A DNA stretch of 60,000 nt. It comes from Cryptomeria japonica (lineage: Eukaryota > Streptophyta > Pinopsida > Cupressales > Cupressaceae). This document shows positions 35,791 to 46,838 of the stretch, in pieces. Numbering within the stretch: position 1 is the first letter of the stretch; each line of letters opens with the position of its first letter. Made by a program: the position numbers and the translations under genes. A model generated the notes under the pieces. That model was not told the origin of the DNA. It was given only the letters and a program-made list of their open reading frames with translations, and ran no database searches. Location: NCBI RefSeq assembly GCF_030272615.1, contig NC_081408.1, positions 607,734,173 through 607,794,172 of the forward strand, written 5' to 3'.

Positions 35791-36959
35791 AGTATACCTA
35801 GTTCTATTTCTCTCTCTCTCCCTCTCTCTCCCTCTCTTTCTAGTCTACCTTTTGTTCTCTTTCTATATCTTTTCTTTCTTCAAAATTGGGTAGTATATTA
35901 GCATGGCTTCATTAAAGTATGTAAGATTAAATGATGTTATATTGTTTGGTCTGAATTACTTCATTATTGATAAGAATATTTCATTACTTTATTGTTTGTC
36001 TTGAATTATTGTGTAAATTTAATAGATTTACATTTCATATATGCTAGCATATTATACAATTTCTTATGTGTTAAGTAGTAGTATATCATGTTGTGTTTAA
36101 CTTAAATTAATTAAATCACATTATTCATATAGTTCTCATGCTTAATACATTCTTCTTTTACATCATCAAAGTAGCATTTGATTAAATACTTAGTTATTTA
36201 ATTAAATCATACATGTATCAATTTAATCATGAAGCATTGAGAAATCAATCACATGGAAATTAAAATTATACATACATGTTCATCACTCAATATGTTACTT
36301 CTAATCTAAGAAATGCATATATTGTTTAAGCATTAAAATAATATATCCATGAGTGTCATAATATATAAATAAATACATCAAAATCATCTCCTATCCCTAG
36401 GACTAGTAGCTGGAGAATGGTAGCTAGACCCCTCCTCCTAATCTGGCCACGGGGGCAGCCCCATGGGGGTGTATTGTGATATGGACTTTCAGTGACTCTG
36501 TGAGGAGCTCCTGTGATCCCTCACTATCATGATCCCATGGTATGTGGTTGCCTCTATCTGTGAAACTAACAAGTCATGCTCTATCTATCATAATCTCTCT
36601 CGTAGGACCTCCATCTTCATCTGAATAGGGGAGAAAAGGTCCTTGTGTCATCCTGCACTCCTCTGGGATTTGTGCGATATTTGTGAAGAAATAGGAATGT
36701 GCACAGTCACAATGAGGTATGTTACTGCATTTTGAATTACAGAACGCCACTCCTAGATAGTAGCTACAAGAAAGAGAAAAATATTTTATCAGTAACATTC
36801 TATATCATCAAATCTAAAGCAAGTAAGATACATAAGTTAATCAATAACAAGACACCTTACCTAGATCTCCCTCTTGCTAGTAGGGATTGTGGATAGTGAT
36901 TGCTTGAGACTAGGACCCACTAGGCTCTCTGTGCTCATACTATCTCTATATAATAGGTG
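35791..36959. other. Noncoding spacer between pol and the antisense ORF of C
   Basis: A CT-rich tract at 35809-35855 is followed by AT-rich sequence to about 36390. From 36400 to 36960 the composition changes to that of the antisense ORF and may contain its decayed 3' end on the minus strand, but I cannot follow a convincing frame. No other feature is visible. Confidence 0.5.
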
Positions 36960-38480
36960 TGGGCCAATGGGGACTAGGATCAGGACCCCTTATTGGGCCC
37001 TTCTACACCTACAGTGGGAGACTCAGTGGATGTAGGGATATGGTATCCTCCCCAGAGTGATCCTCCTCCTCATCCTCCTCCTCCTCATCATCCTCCTCCT
37101 CCTCCTCATCCTCATCCTTGTCCTAATCCTCCTCATCCTCTCTATCCTCCTCATCATCTCCATCATGATCTCCCTCTTTGGTATCAGGATCATCTTCATC
37201 TCCACCTATCTCTTACTCTCCTATTTTGTTAGCTTGATCACCTGAGCCCTCCTCAGATGTATCAGATCCCTCCATGTCACCTAACTATCTCCATGATCTG
37301 GGGTTCCCACTAGGGAAATCTTCTTGGAAAATGGCTCTAGGGTATGTCCTCCCTCGCCATGTGATGTACCATCAATGCATTCCTGAATCATCTCTATAGT
37401 CTGTCACTATGTCTTGATCTAATCCATCTGAATCTATGAGGTTGATCTCATCACTATTAGGCCTAGGAATGTATCCTAGCCTAGGCATAATGTGTGAGTG
37501 TCGGATGTACACAGGCACATCAATAGGAATACACTACTCAAACCTGAGTTGCCACCAAACTTGGTTGAAGTAGAAGGGAATGACTATGTAGCTATACCAC
37601 CCCTCTAGTAGATGGTTCCTTTGCATGTTGAACATATGCCTATGTATCCCTACCCACATGTGCATCTTGAGGTAGGGTTTTCATATGACTCCACACGCTG
37701 TCAATCTATCTAAGCTCAACCTCCAATATAGGAGATCACTGAATCACCACTCATGGGTAAGAGGATTAGCGTATACCCTAGGCTACTCTGGGACTAGATC
37801 TATGGGGGCTCCAACAAGCCTAGTGCACATGATATTCTTGAACATCTAGACCTGTAGTAGTGTGCATGTCATCAGGTTGCATCCCTATCCAAACACATAC
37901 TCTAGAAGGTCATGATAGAGATGTACAAGAATTATCCAACCCCAAGAGTATACCCTTCTATGTATCTCCATCACTTAGATAGCATAGATGAGTCCTACAT
38001 GCATATGTGTGCCATGCCCATTAGGGAACACGTTTAATGCAAGGGTCGCAATCATGAGTCACCTCACTAATGGAACCTCACTGGTATGGTGTAGGAGCCA
38101 GCTAACCATGATGCGACCCCTCATCTCGCTGCATATCACTCTCCCCACAACATATACCTTCTCTCTTTTGAAATCCTCCTCTATCTAGTTAGATTGATAT
38201 CTCATGGTCTCTCCTCTAATGGGAAGGCACAAAATATGGTATACATCCTCAAGGATGAACATCATCTCCCCCAAAGGTAATGAGAATGTCGATGTGTCTG
38301 CATCCCACCTCTCCATCAATACCATCAACATCGTAGAATAGAATTAGATGGTCAGCATGGTCATCACATCCCACAAGCCCACTGCATATAGAAAATCCCT
38401 CTCTCCTATTGTCAGCATTGGAATCTTCATTTGAATGCTCTGAAAGGTGAGACTAGCAATATGCTTGTGGATGTATGGTA
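36960..38480 (-). pseudogene. Antisense ORF of element C resembling the plant mobile domain (PMD)
   Basis: On the minus strand one frame stays protein-like for about 1.5 kb with TAG/TGA/TAA stops. Key segments: ERWDADTSTFSLPLGEMMFI followed by LEDVYHILCLPIRGE at about 38230-38300, which is the W-x-[PA]-x-T-x-T-F-x-[LF]-P-x-GE-x-x-x-x-L-x-DV pattern of the plant mobile domain (also called aminotransferase-like, PMD); then VVGRVICSEMRGRI, ALNVFPNGHGTHMHVGLIYA and an Asp/Glu-rich tail encoded by the (TCC)n-like tract at 37050-37190. PMD occurs in host proteins such as MAIN/MAIL1 and in plant Gypsy and Mutator elements. Additional antisense ORFs between pol and 3' LTR are known in the Tat clade. 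This copy has many stops and cannot make protein. Confidence 0.72.
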
Positions 38481-38596
38481 GTGTCTGCAAAACACAAAGT
38501 AATCTATCATTAGTAATCAATCATCATCACTATCATCTAATCAATGCAATCATTCTATCAGTTCTAACATTCATTGCCTGATCATGTAACACCATT

Positions 38597-38760
38597 GGTC
38601 ACCTCGAATAGGGACTAGAGTGCCCTGAGTGGACCAGGGTGCTTTACTGGGACCAGGGCGTCCTACTGGGACCATGGCACCCAGATGGGACCAAGGTGCC
38701 CCCTTGGGACCATGGCGCCCTAGGAGGACCAAGGCACCCTAGGACCCTTAGGTACCTAAA
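38597..38760. repeat. GC-rich tandem repeat upstream of the antisense ORF
   Basis: Six to seven variants of GGGACCANGGYGCCC, about 22-25 bases per unit, in a locally GC-rich island. In antisense orientation it sits just upstream of the PMD-like frame, where a leader or promoter might lie. Related GGCACC/TGGTCC phrases occur in the leader of C at 10165-10315. Confidence 0.7.
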
Positions 38761-39483
38761 GATGGGGCTCAGACCGAGACTTGGTGATGACATCATCATT
38801 CCTAAAAAATATGAGAGCATGAAAAAGTCAAATGGAGTCAATGGAAGGTTAACTCACCTCGTCGAGTGGTTGGTTGATGAGTATGGGCTAGCATAGGATC
38901 TTCATCCTCATAGGTTGCTCAGGTTGGTGTCATGGAATGATAGCTTGTATGTGGGATACTCTATAGTGAATAGTACAAAAAATTTAGAAAGTGACAAATG
39001 AAGGTGTCACTTTCATATTTATGTGTTATGCAGTTTTTGACTTTATGTTTTTAAGTTAAAACCATATCTTGAGCTAGGAAGCTCTGATTATTGCACCATC
39101 AGCGGCATTGGAATCGTGAGTTCATCCTCTTACTCCACATTAGTTCCATAATATGATTGGATGAGTAGTCAAGCCTTGTTGTGAACTTCCTTTATCAAAA
39201 TATTTATCATAATTAGCTATGGAAAACATGATACCATGTTTCACCTCACTAATAAGAAACTTGAAACAGGGGGTATATAGATACCTATGAATTTCATCAC
39301 CTTCCTTATTAAGCATTAGGTGATTTTGTGATCTAACGTGGTTTTGTAGGGTGTGGTTCCTAACTGTGTACTGCAGATACCATTAGGGGCTTTGTTCGAC
39401 AACTTATGGATATTATCCTTTTTAAAATGATGTTTACTTTTATGTACTTTACATTTCATATGCACATAGTTTCATATGACCGC
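38761..39483. other. Spacer before the 3' LTR of C
   Basis: Unremarkable sequence with no supported coding frame between the GC-rich repeat and the purine tract. In the antisense direction it would be upstream of the PMD-like ORF. Confidence 0.5.
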
Positions 39484-39503
39484 TAAAGTGGGGATAAATG
39501 TAG
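39484..39503 (+). other. Polypurine tract of element C
   Basis: TAAAGTGGGGATAAATGTAG lies directly before the 3' LTR. It is the likely plus-strand primer; the AAAGTGGGGATAAA form is usual in plant Gypsy elements. Confidence 0.75.
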
Positions 39504-40511
39504 TGTCATAAATTGTACACCCTTGCTAGGGTGGTACAATTTTATACTTAGGTTAGCACCCACCTTAGTGTATCTTGCATATTGCATTTCAAATTCCCCT
39601 TTAAGATTTTAATTAATGAGTTTAATTAAATCTAAGGTCATGTTTCACCACTTTACACATTATTAAGTTGGACCCTTTACCCTAAGTGTGCCCCTTTTCA
39701 TATTATTCCTCCAATCAATCTTTTAATCATAAACCCTAATTATGTCTTATTTTGACTATTTAGGCCTGATTTCACATGTCAAAACATCTCAAAATCAACT
39801 ATAGCTTTGGGATGCACTCTAATATCATCATATCTAACAACCCCAAAAATTTGGTGAAAAGTTGGTTGGACCGTGGCGGGAATGCACATGGTCCATGACT
39901 TTTTCCTCAAAATTTTGGGAGCACAATCCTATGATATAATAATGGTTAACCCCAAAATATCAGAAAGAAATTCAAATCCTAGGTCACCCTAAAAATCAAA
40001 TTCAGATCTAGGGTTTCATACTCAAGAGCTCTTTTTCTTCATTTGAAGGGGTCTTCTTCTAAGAATCTAAGAATATTTTTTTGGAGCATTAGAGCCTTCT
40101 TTTCAGTGAAAGAGTATATCTTTGAAGTCTTCAACAACATTCAACATTCATCCATCAAACATTCATCAAGCATCATTTTATCAATTGGGGGCTTTTGAAG
40201 ATGTAGAAGAACAATAGGAGATCACCGACTGATGATTGGATTGTACCTCTCCCTTGGGGTTGGGTATGGTTTCATGTTGTTTTCATGTCTTTTCATAAGA
40301 TTCATTTTGATTCACATTCATTCTTTAGATCACTTTGCATTGTGGATTTAGAGAATTTACTTTGTCACTTATAAGAAATTAGGGTTTCTCTAGGTTGTTT
40401 ACTTTCATTCTTCGGATCTTGCACACACATTTTCAGTACATTATCGGTTATTCATGGAGGTGGAAATCACCAACATGGGGGTCTTACTAAGGCAAAAGCC
40501 TATATAGCCAT
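39504..40511 (+). repeat. 3' LTR of element C, truncated by element E
   Basis: Begins TGTCATAAATTGTACACC and matches the 5' LTR for 1008 bases, to CTATATAGCCA, where element E starts. It lacks the solo LTR seen at 9129 in the 5' copy, which dates that insertion after the two LTRs were formed. Confidence 0.93.
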
Positions 40512-41542
40512 TGTTGGAATTCTAGTGCATTTTGTATGATCATTGAATGATATGGTTGTCATTGTTGGAAACATCATCTCCCAAGTTGTCACAGTCTATT
40601 GGCAGTAAGTAGATCAGTATACAAAGGTTAAATGTCTAAGCAATGTGTAGACAACCTAAGAAGTGAGTAGACCGACACACAGGAGGTCAATCGAAAAGTA
40701 GTGAGTAGACTAGCATATAAGAGGTCAACCAGCTAAGCAATGAACAGATCGGTATATAGAAGGTAATCGGCTAGGTAGATTTTGATTGGTACATTAGTAG
40801 AGTCTATAACCGACAAACTTGGTAATGTTCAGTTAACATCCAGTTCAATCGGTAGTCTTCTCTAGTCAACCGACGAACTTATCGACATGAATGACTATCT
40901 TGACAAAGATTCCTACAATGATTTCTCGAGAGTGATTTATGCCATGGTAACAAAATTTTCAATCTGATGTTTTGGAGGGAATGTTGGTGATAGATCGAAA
41001 GGGTAATAAATTCACATCTCATTTTGGTGAGGTTGTTGTTAATGTGAAAAGTGAAAATATGAAAGTGAACATAGGGGGAGTAGAATAGAGTGTAGTGCTG
41101 AGTGACAAAGGACTTTAATAGGTCCCATTCAAAAAAATCCCTTAATCGGGTGTCATCTTAATTGATGATCCTAAGACCTTTAACAAGGCTAACTTTAATA
41201 AGGTAAAGGAATTGATAGGCCTTAATCAAAATCCCTTAATCGAGAGGCACCTAATAGTGTCTTTGTAATCTCCTAATAGGGATGGCTCCACACCGGGCAT
41301 ACTCTAGAAAAGTACAAATTTTGTGAGTACCCACTCACACCGTGGTTTTCTCCCATTTGGGTTTCCACGAGATAAATCTTGGTGTCACTGTGTATCTTTT
41401 CATGCATGCATATTCTTCTGGAGTAATTACTTATATTGATGAATGTTAAGTTAGTGCAAACTTAAATTAAAAGTTTTAATTGAGTTAAAACCAATATAGT
41501 GTTGATTCACCCCTCCCCTCTCAGCACCGATTGGGACTAACA
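40512..41542 (+). repeat. 5' LTR of element E
   Basis: TGTTGGAATTCTAGTG...GGGACTAACA. Matches the LTR starting at 51447 (GTGCATTTTGTAT, GAATGATATGGTTGT, CATCATCTCCCAAGT). Relative to that copy it lacks about 190 bases around 41113. The shared LTR block is at about 41323-41376 and the C-rich block at 41508-41523. Confidence 0.92.
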
Positions 41543-41544
41543 AT

Positions 41545-41556
41545 TGGTATAAGAGC
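41545..41556 (+). other. Primer-binding site of element E (tRNA-iMet)
   Basis: TGGTATAAGAGC, one mismatch from the initiator tRNA-Met complement, two bases after the LTR end. Confidence 0.9.
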
Positions 41557-41600
41557 CATCTTCCTTTGAAGTGAAGCTTGACAGCTTGAGGATAAAGATC

Positions 41601-42969
41601 ATGGAAGAATATCAGTATCAGAAGCAAATTGATGAAACAAATGAAATTATTGCTCAACTAAAAGAGAGACTAAGAAAATCTATTGCAAAAAGAAATGAAT
41701 TAGCTCAATAACTAAATGAGAGTCAGGACATCATAGATCAACTCTCTTAACAGACTGGCTCTGAAGAAGTAGTCTCAAAACTCATGAAAAAGAAGAAGAA
41801 GTTGATCAAAGAAATCAAACATCTCAAAAGAGAACATGAAGGTTAGGCCCTCAGAATGATTGAGATACTATAAGCCAGCAGAAGTGTTGATGAAAGAAAA
41901 AGGGAGGCAAAAGAAGATTTGTCAAAAGCTGAAAGAGCTAGGAGGCTTCCTGAAGATGCCCTGAGAGAAAATGATGCAATCATAATTGAGAAAGATGAAG
42001 GAATCTGAATTCTCACTCAAGAGAATGAATACATATATAAGTATTTGCATGACAACATAGAAGAAAAGGAGAAGATGATGAAAGAGATTAAACAACTCAA
42101 GAGTGAGTTGAAAACTAAAAAAAAGAGAAATGAGAGGCTGAGGAAATTCAATGAAAGCTCTGAGAAGGTAGATTAATAGTTGAAGGCTTAGAGAAGAACA
42201 AATGAAACAATTGGTCTTGGTTACCCCGGTATAGGTCCTATGGAAACTGGAGAATCATCTAAATCCAAAAAGATGAAGGATGATAAAAGGAACCATTCAG
42301 AAGTGAAAGGTATGAAGTTTTATAAATCCTCTTGTAATAATTGTGGTAAATTGGGTCATAAGAGTAATGCCTGTAGAAGTAAACTGGTTAGTCAAAAGAA
42401 GATTTTCACCTTTGATGGTTACTACCATAATTGTCATAAGTATGGCTACACTGCTTATGAGTGTAGATCTCAATCTAGAAATATGTCAAATAGAAGAAGA
42501 TTTAATGGACATTGCTTCACATGCAATAAGTTTGGACACAAATTTGAAGAATGCAAGTTCAAGTCAAATGTATCAAGATCACCGTTCAAACCAGTCAGTC
42601 CTAAGAAAGGAGTAATCAATTCAATGCCACATATTCCACGTGTGATAATTTTGGTCATGTTGCAAAAAATTACAAAATGAGAATGGGCCAGAGAAAATAT
42701 TCAAGACCATGCAAGACAACTGGTATGGCATGTTTCAATTTCCATAAGATCAGTCACTTAGCCAGAGAGTGTAGGAATCAATCCTATAACTGGTCTGAAG
42801 AAAAGAACTAGTTTAGAAAGAAGAAAGAGAAAAATGACCTGAAAGGAAAGAAGACAATTGAAGAAGTGAGAAATGAAATGAAAAAAACATGGATCAAGAA
42901 CGAAGAAACAAAAGAAGGAGAAGGTCATTCTGAAACCAAGTCATTATCCATCGATGATGATAGTTCCTC
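41601..42969 (+). pseudogene. Gag-like coiled-coil/CCHC protein of element E
   Basis: Starts at ATG 41601. About 200 codons are Glu/Lys/Leu/Gln-rich with a long predicted coiled coil (for example LMKKKKKLIKEIKHLKREHE and MMKEIKQLKSELKTKKKRNE), broken by several stops. A row of zinc knuckles follows in the frame 42240-42680: CNNCGKLGHKSNAC, a variant HNCHKYGYTAYEC, CFTCNKFGHKFEEC, and beyond a frame break CFNFHKISHLAREC, which has lost a Cys. An acidic Asp/Ser tail ends with a TAG at 47612, three codons after the insertion at 42970. A multi-knuckle protein with a coiled coil instead of a UBN2 capsid domain is unusual for Copia. Confidence 0.78.
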
Positions 42970-43044
42970 TGTGAGGCCCTACCCCAACCCATCATAGCAT
43001 TTCAGTGATTTTCATGTTGGAACTATTATGGATGTTTTATTTTT

Positions 43045-43186
43045 ATGCATTATGGATATATAAATTTATATGATCCCAGGATTGGATAACATTGATATAT
43101 TGATGCTTCATTTCTATGCATTATGGATATAGAATTTTATATGATTCTAGGATAGGATAACATTGAGATGGTGTATGTCATTTATT
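43045..43186. repeat. 71-base direct duplication
   Basis: ATGCATTATGGATATA...GGATAACATTGA occurs twice with a period of about 71 bases (43045 and 43116), with a few mismatches. It lies near the right end, in element orientation, of the 42970-47599 insertion. Confidence 0.8.
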
Positions 43187-45204
43187 TGATTTGCTGGACT
43201 TTATTATGATGCTAGAAATATGATGCATATCTTATGAAGATTAAATTTATGAGGATTATGATAAATTGCTTATGTGGAGTGCTTTGATATGTGGTAAAAT
43301 GATTTGTATGATGTCAATTGTATGCAAAGTGATTGATTTGTATTCTTATTCATATGTTTAATATTATATGAGGTTATTTGGGAATTACTAATGCGTAATT
43401 GAGATGCACAAGAAAATTATCCATGTGACCATGGAAACATTATGGAGAATCAAGCCTAGACCTATGTACGTTTATAAAACAAGGGGTTGTCTATTTGGAG
43501 AGACAACACCCTTTATGTATTGTATTTTATTCATAAATGTAAATGTAAATGTGTGTTAAATTGTATTTTTTAATTTGTTTAAATCCTACAAGAGACAATT
43601 GCCATGTGTGTATTTGTGATGTGGAATTCTTTTTGTAGTGTCACTTGACACATATGTTGTATGTTGAGTTGGCATTGTCATGTCATGTTTTGTGAAATTT
43701 ATTTTTACCAATGATATATTTCCAAATTATCCTTGAACATCCCAAGTAAATCTAGGATAGTGAGCCATTAGGAGGGTGAACTCAGAGTTGACCCGTAGGT
43801 AAACTTTGGGTGTACTTTCAAAGGGTTAAACCAACTCCTAGAGTCAATTTTGGAGCATTTTTAATGGGCCTTATGGTGTAACTATGGGTGAAGGCCAAAT
43901 TTGGCCATGTGTCCACTCCCTAAGACTTGTTTAACCTCCCCAAAAAGTGAGTTTCCCTAGATGGCTGAATTTCATCTCTAGGAGAGCCATCCTTGGTTAG
44001 ATAACCTTCTTGGTATGTGTCATTCCTTTTCTCCATTCCATTCCCCTTTTTGAGGTGCCTTGGTTAGAGAGTGTGTAAGACTTTGGGAATACCAACCAAT
44101 GTGAGCTCTCACTCTATTCAAGAGGTTGGAAAGAGCGAGATAAGCCTTCTTAGGCAAAGGATTGAGACTTAGGAAATTAATCACCCACTATCCATCTTTG
44201 GAGACTAGATCTTGCAATTTTGAAAACAAGTTTTGTAGAGAATTTTTGGCTAGGTGTTGAGGAAAAGAAGTGTGGATTTGGGTTGCTCTTCTCCAAACTA
44301 TCCCTAGTAAACCCTTGGCAGATTCAAGGTTGGTTCAATTTCTTTTTTTGCATGTTGAAAATTTGTTTTGAAAGATTGCTTAAATGTAGTTGTTTTCTTC
44401 ACTTGTATTTTATTTGTGAAGATATTTATGTGATTCTTCTCTTATTTTTGGTATGTATTTACTTGTGTTTTGGGAGTATCCAAGGCCATCTTACCCTTGA
44501 GAGGGTAAAATGGTCTTGGCGTGGGAGGTTGTTTGACAACCTTAGAGTGAGAGGCTCTCTTTAAGAGAGTGATCTCAAGGGTTTGTTTATGTGACCCTTG
44601 CTGCATAGTTTTGTTTATGCATTTGGGGGTCATAAGGATATTGGGTCAAGATGTATTTGTGAAATGTTTTTGGTTGCCATGAGATGGCTTGTGATCTACT
44701 ATCTTGCAGTTCTCCTCAAGGTACTTGGTCCACTTCCAACCATGTAAAAATCACATTATGTGATGATATTTATCCTTGAGATGGGAATGTGTTTGTTGTG
44801 AGTCTCTATGCTTGTTTGTGTTTTCTTGAGTGTAACCCATCTAGGTCTTGGTTCTCCAAGATCGGGGGTGGCTTCTAGTAAACCTAGGTTGGGAGGTGAG
44901 CCCTCCATGGTCAAAACCTTAAGATTTTGTATTGCAGGTTGCTTTGGGAAGGGATTGAAGGAAAAGCTTTGGAATTGTTCCTATTGTGATATCTTAGTTA
45001 CAAAAATGAAAGAGAAGAGTTTTTTGTTGTATTTACAAAAAAAAAAAAGGAATTGTATTTATTTATTTAAGTCCTCATTTAATAGGAATGAGAGGCTAGT
45101 TGGGTATTTCACACATTTGTAAAGTTGACATATTGTATTCAAATTATTCTTATAAGAAATGTATTTTTGTTAAGTTGATATTGCAAAATATGATTAAATG
45201 GATA

Positions 45205-45575
45205 TTAGAGGAATAATAGTTTCTGCATTTTTAATATTTCTAAGTGTTTTCTAGACTATATTAATACTGCTATCATTTATTTATCTCTGTCATTTATTCA
45301 AAAAAAAAATGCAAAATGTATAATGGAAATGAATAAAATAGTAAGGCATGAATGTTAGTAAGAGAAAAGTAATTGTTTAGTTCTATTTATTTATTTATTC
45401 CAAATGCAAATATGGTTAAATAGACATTAGAAGTCTAATAGTTTTGTATTGTACAAAATGATAATGTTTATAAGTGTTTTCTAGACTATTTTAATGCTGT
45501 TGTAACTTTATTTATTTCTGTCATTTATTTATCAAAAAAAATGCAGAAAGTTAAGGTAGACAAATTTATCTTGTC
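45205..45575. repeat. Imperfect long direct repeat in the 42970-47599 insertion
   Basis: The phrase TAAGTGTTTTCTAGACTAT followed by CTGTCATTTATT and an A-run occurs at 45240 and at 45470, giving a diverged duplication of about 230 bases. It is noncoding. Confidence 0.6.
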
Positions 45576-46117
45576 CTATAGTTAACTATTAGAAGTTTAC
45601 AATGAAAATAAATACAGTTAGTTAAATCTGTTAGTTTTTAGAAAATATGCTTTTATGTGATTAAAAAATATATATATACAGATTTAGACATAGCAGAGAA
45701 ATCTAGAAATACAGATAGATAAGAAATGAAAGAAAAGGATAACTATTGTGTTTTTGTCCTATTTTTCTTTCTGTCAGCCATTAATTTATTTTATTACTGT
45801 ATAAAAAAAGGGGGAATACAACAAAAATAAATCTAATACATGACTAATAGATTTATGTCTATTTTAAAAGAAGAAATGAACTTTTGATATATTTATCATG
45901 CTGTTAAATCTGACAGTCCTAATAATTTTAATGTTGTATATTCAAAATCTATTTAACCTAACTTAATGAATATTTGTATACATGTTTAACTAGATCACAC
46001 TTTACATCAATTTAAAAAGAAATGAAATATATATCTTTTTTTTTTATGCTGTAATTATTCTATTATTTCCTGCATGTTAAAAATAAAGGAGAAATCTAAA
46101 AATCTAACCCTAGAGAT

Positions 46118-46120
<3 letters not shown>

Positions 46121-46167
<47 letters not shown>
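46121..46167. repeat. (TA)n microsatellite
   Basis: Run of TA dinucleotides, about 47 bases, next to an A-run (46171-46183). A (CA)n run follows at about 46424-46444. Confidence 0.95.
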
Positions 46168-46170
<3 letters not shown>

Positions 46171-46710
46171 AAAAAAAAAAAAATTAAATCAAATTTTTTT
46201 TGCTAAGCCTAGACCCCCCCGTGGGTCACCCTGGAGCCAAGGGCTCCCCGAGTGGTGCGGGCCCTCTGTGGGTCGCGAGGCACCACTACGGGTGGCATAA
46301 ACCCTCCCTGTGATGCCCTCTCTCTCCACGGTGTTGCCTCCCTCCAAACCCGCCACCTCTTGTAAAATAATAACTGACGCCATGGTTCGGCCGCCGCCCC
46401 CATCGAATCCCTTGCATGCACAAAACACACACACACACACACACAAAAAGGGGTAAACCCTAGCAAAAAAAGAGAGAGATCAATGAGCATGAAGTGTAAA
46501 ATATGCAACCCTAACCCATATTCGGGTTAGGGTTAGTATATAAAATTAAAGAGGAAAATAGGAAATGCAAACCTAGCCCATGTTTGGGTTAGGGTTAGCA
46601 TTTAGAAAAGAAAAATCAATTATTAGAGTTGGTTTAAAATAAAATTTAGTAGAGGAATAACTCAACCCTATTAGGGTTTGAGGTTTAAAAATATTAGTTA
46701 AAGAGGGAGA

Positions 46711-46838
46711 ATTCTTTTTAAAGTTTGAAAAAAAATTTCCCTCCCATTTAATCATAGCCATGTGGGGAAATTTAATTCTTTTTAAAGTTTGAAAAAAAAT
46801 TTCCCTCCCATTTAATCATAGCCATGTGGGGAAATTTA
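46711..46838. repeat. Exact 64-base tandem duplication
   Basis: ATTCTTTTTAAAGTTTGAAA...GGGGAAATTTA is present twice in tandem (46711-46774 and 46775-46838) with no mismatch that I see, so it is a recent slippage or unequal-exchange event. Confidence 0.95.

Larger units (their letters stand above)
8249..40511 (+). mobile_element. Element C: Ty3/Gypsy retrotransposon (Tat-like layout), heavily interrupted
   Basis: The LTRs begin TGTCATAAATTGTACACC at 8249 and 39504. Between them on the + strand come protease with a G-patch-like motif, then RT, RNase H and integrase, the Ty3/Gypsy order, and an antisense ORF before the 3' LTR. A purine tract precedes the 3' LTR. It is interrupted by solo LTRs (9129-9911, 34230-35091) and by element B (12733-31644); its 3' LTR is cut by element E at 40512. 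Five bases before the 5' LTR are TATAG; the other copy of the target duplication lies outside the window. LLGRPWIH after the protease and an antisense additional ORF are features known from the Tat clade (Ogre, Retand, Grande), so placement there is likely. Confidence 0.85.

Noticed and set aside
37023-37245. Met/Ile/Arg- and Leu-rich frames in both strands near 37.1 kb
   Set aside because: They are shadow frames of the (TCC)n-like tract that encodes the acidic tail of the antisense PMD-like ORF.
44220-45122. Two open frames of about 105-115 codons inside the 4.63-kb insertion
   Set aside because: No motif, no repeat of the frame elsewhere, and composition like the surrounding noncoding LTR sequence.
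46500-46605. Telomere-like CCCTAACCC and GGGTTAGGGTTAG phrases
   Set aside because: Only two or three isolated units in palindromic context; not a TTTAGGG array.
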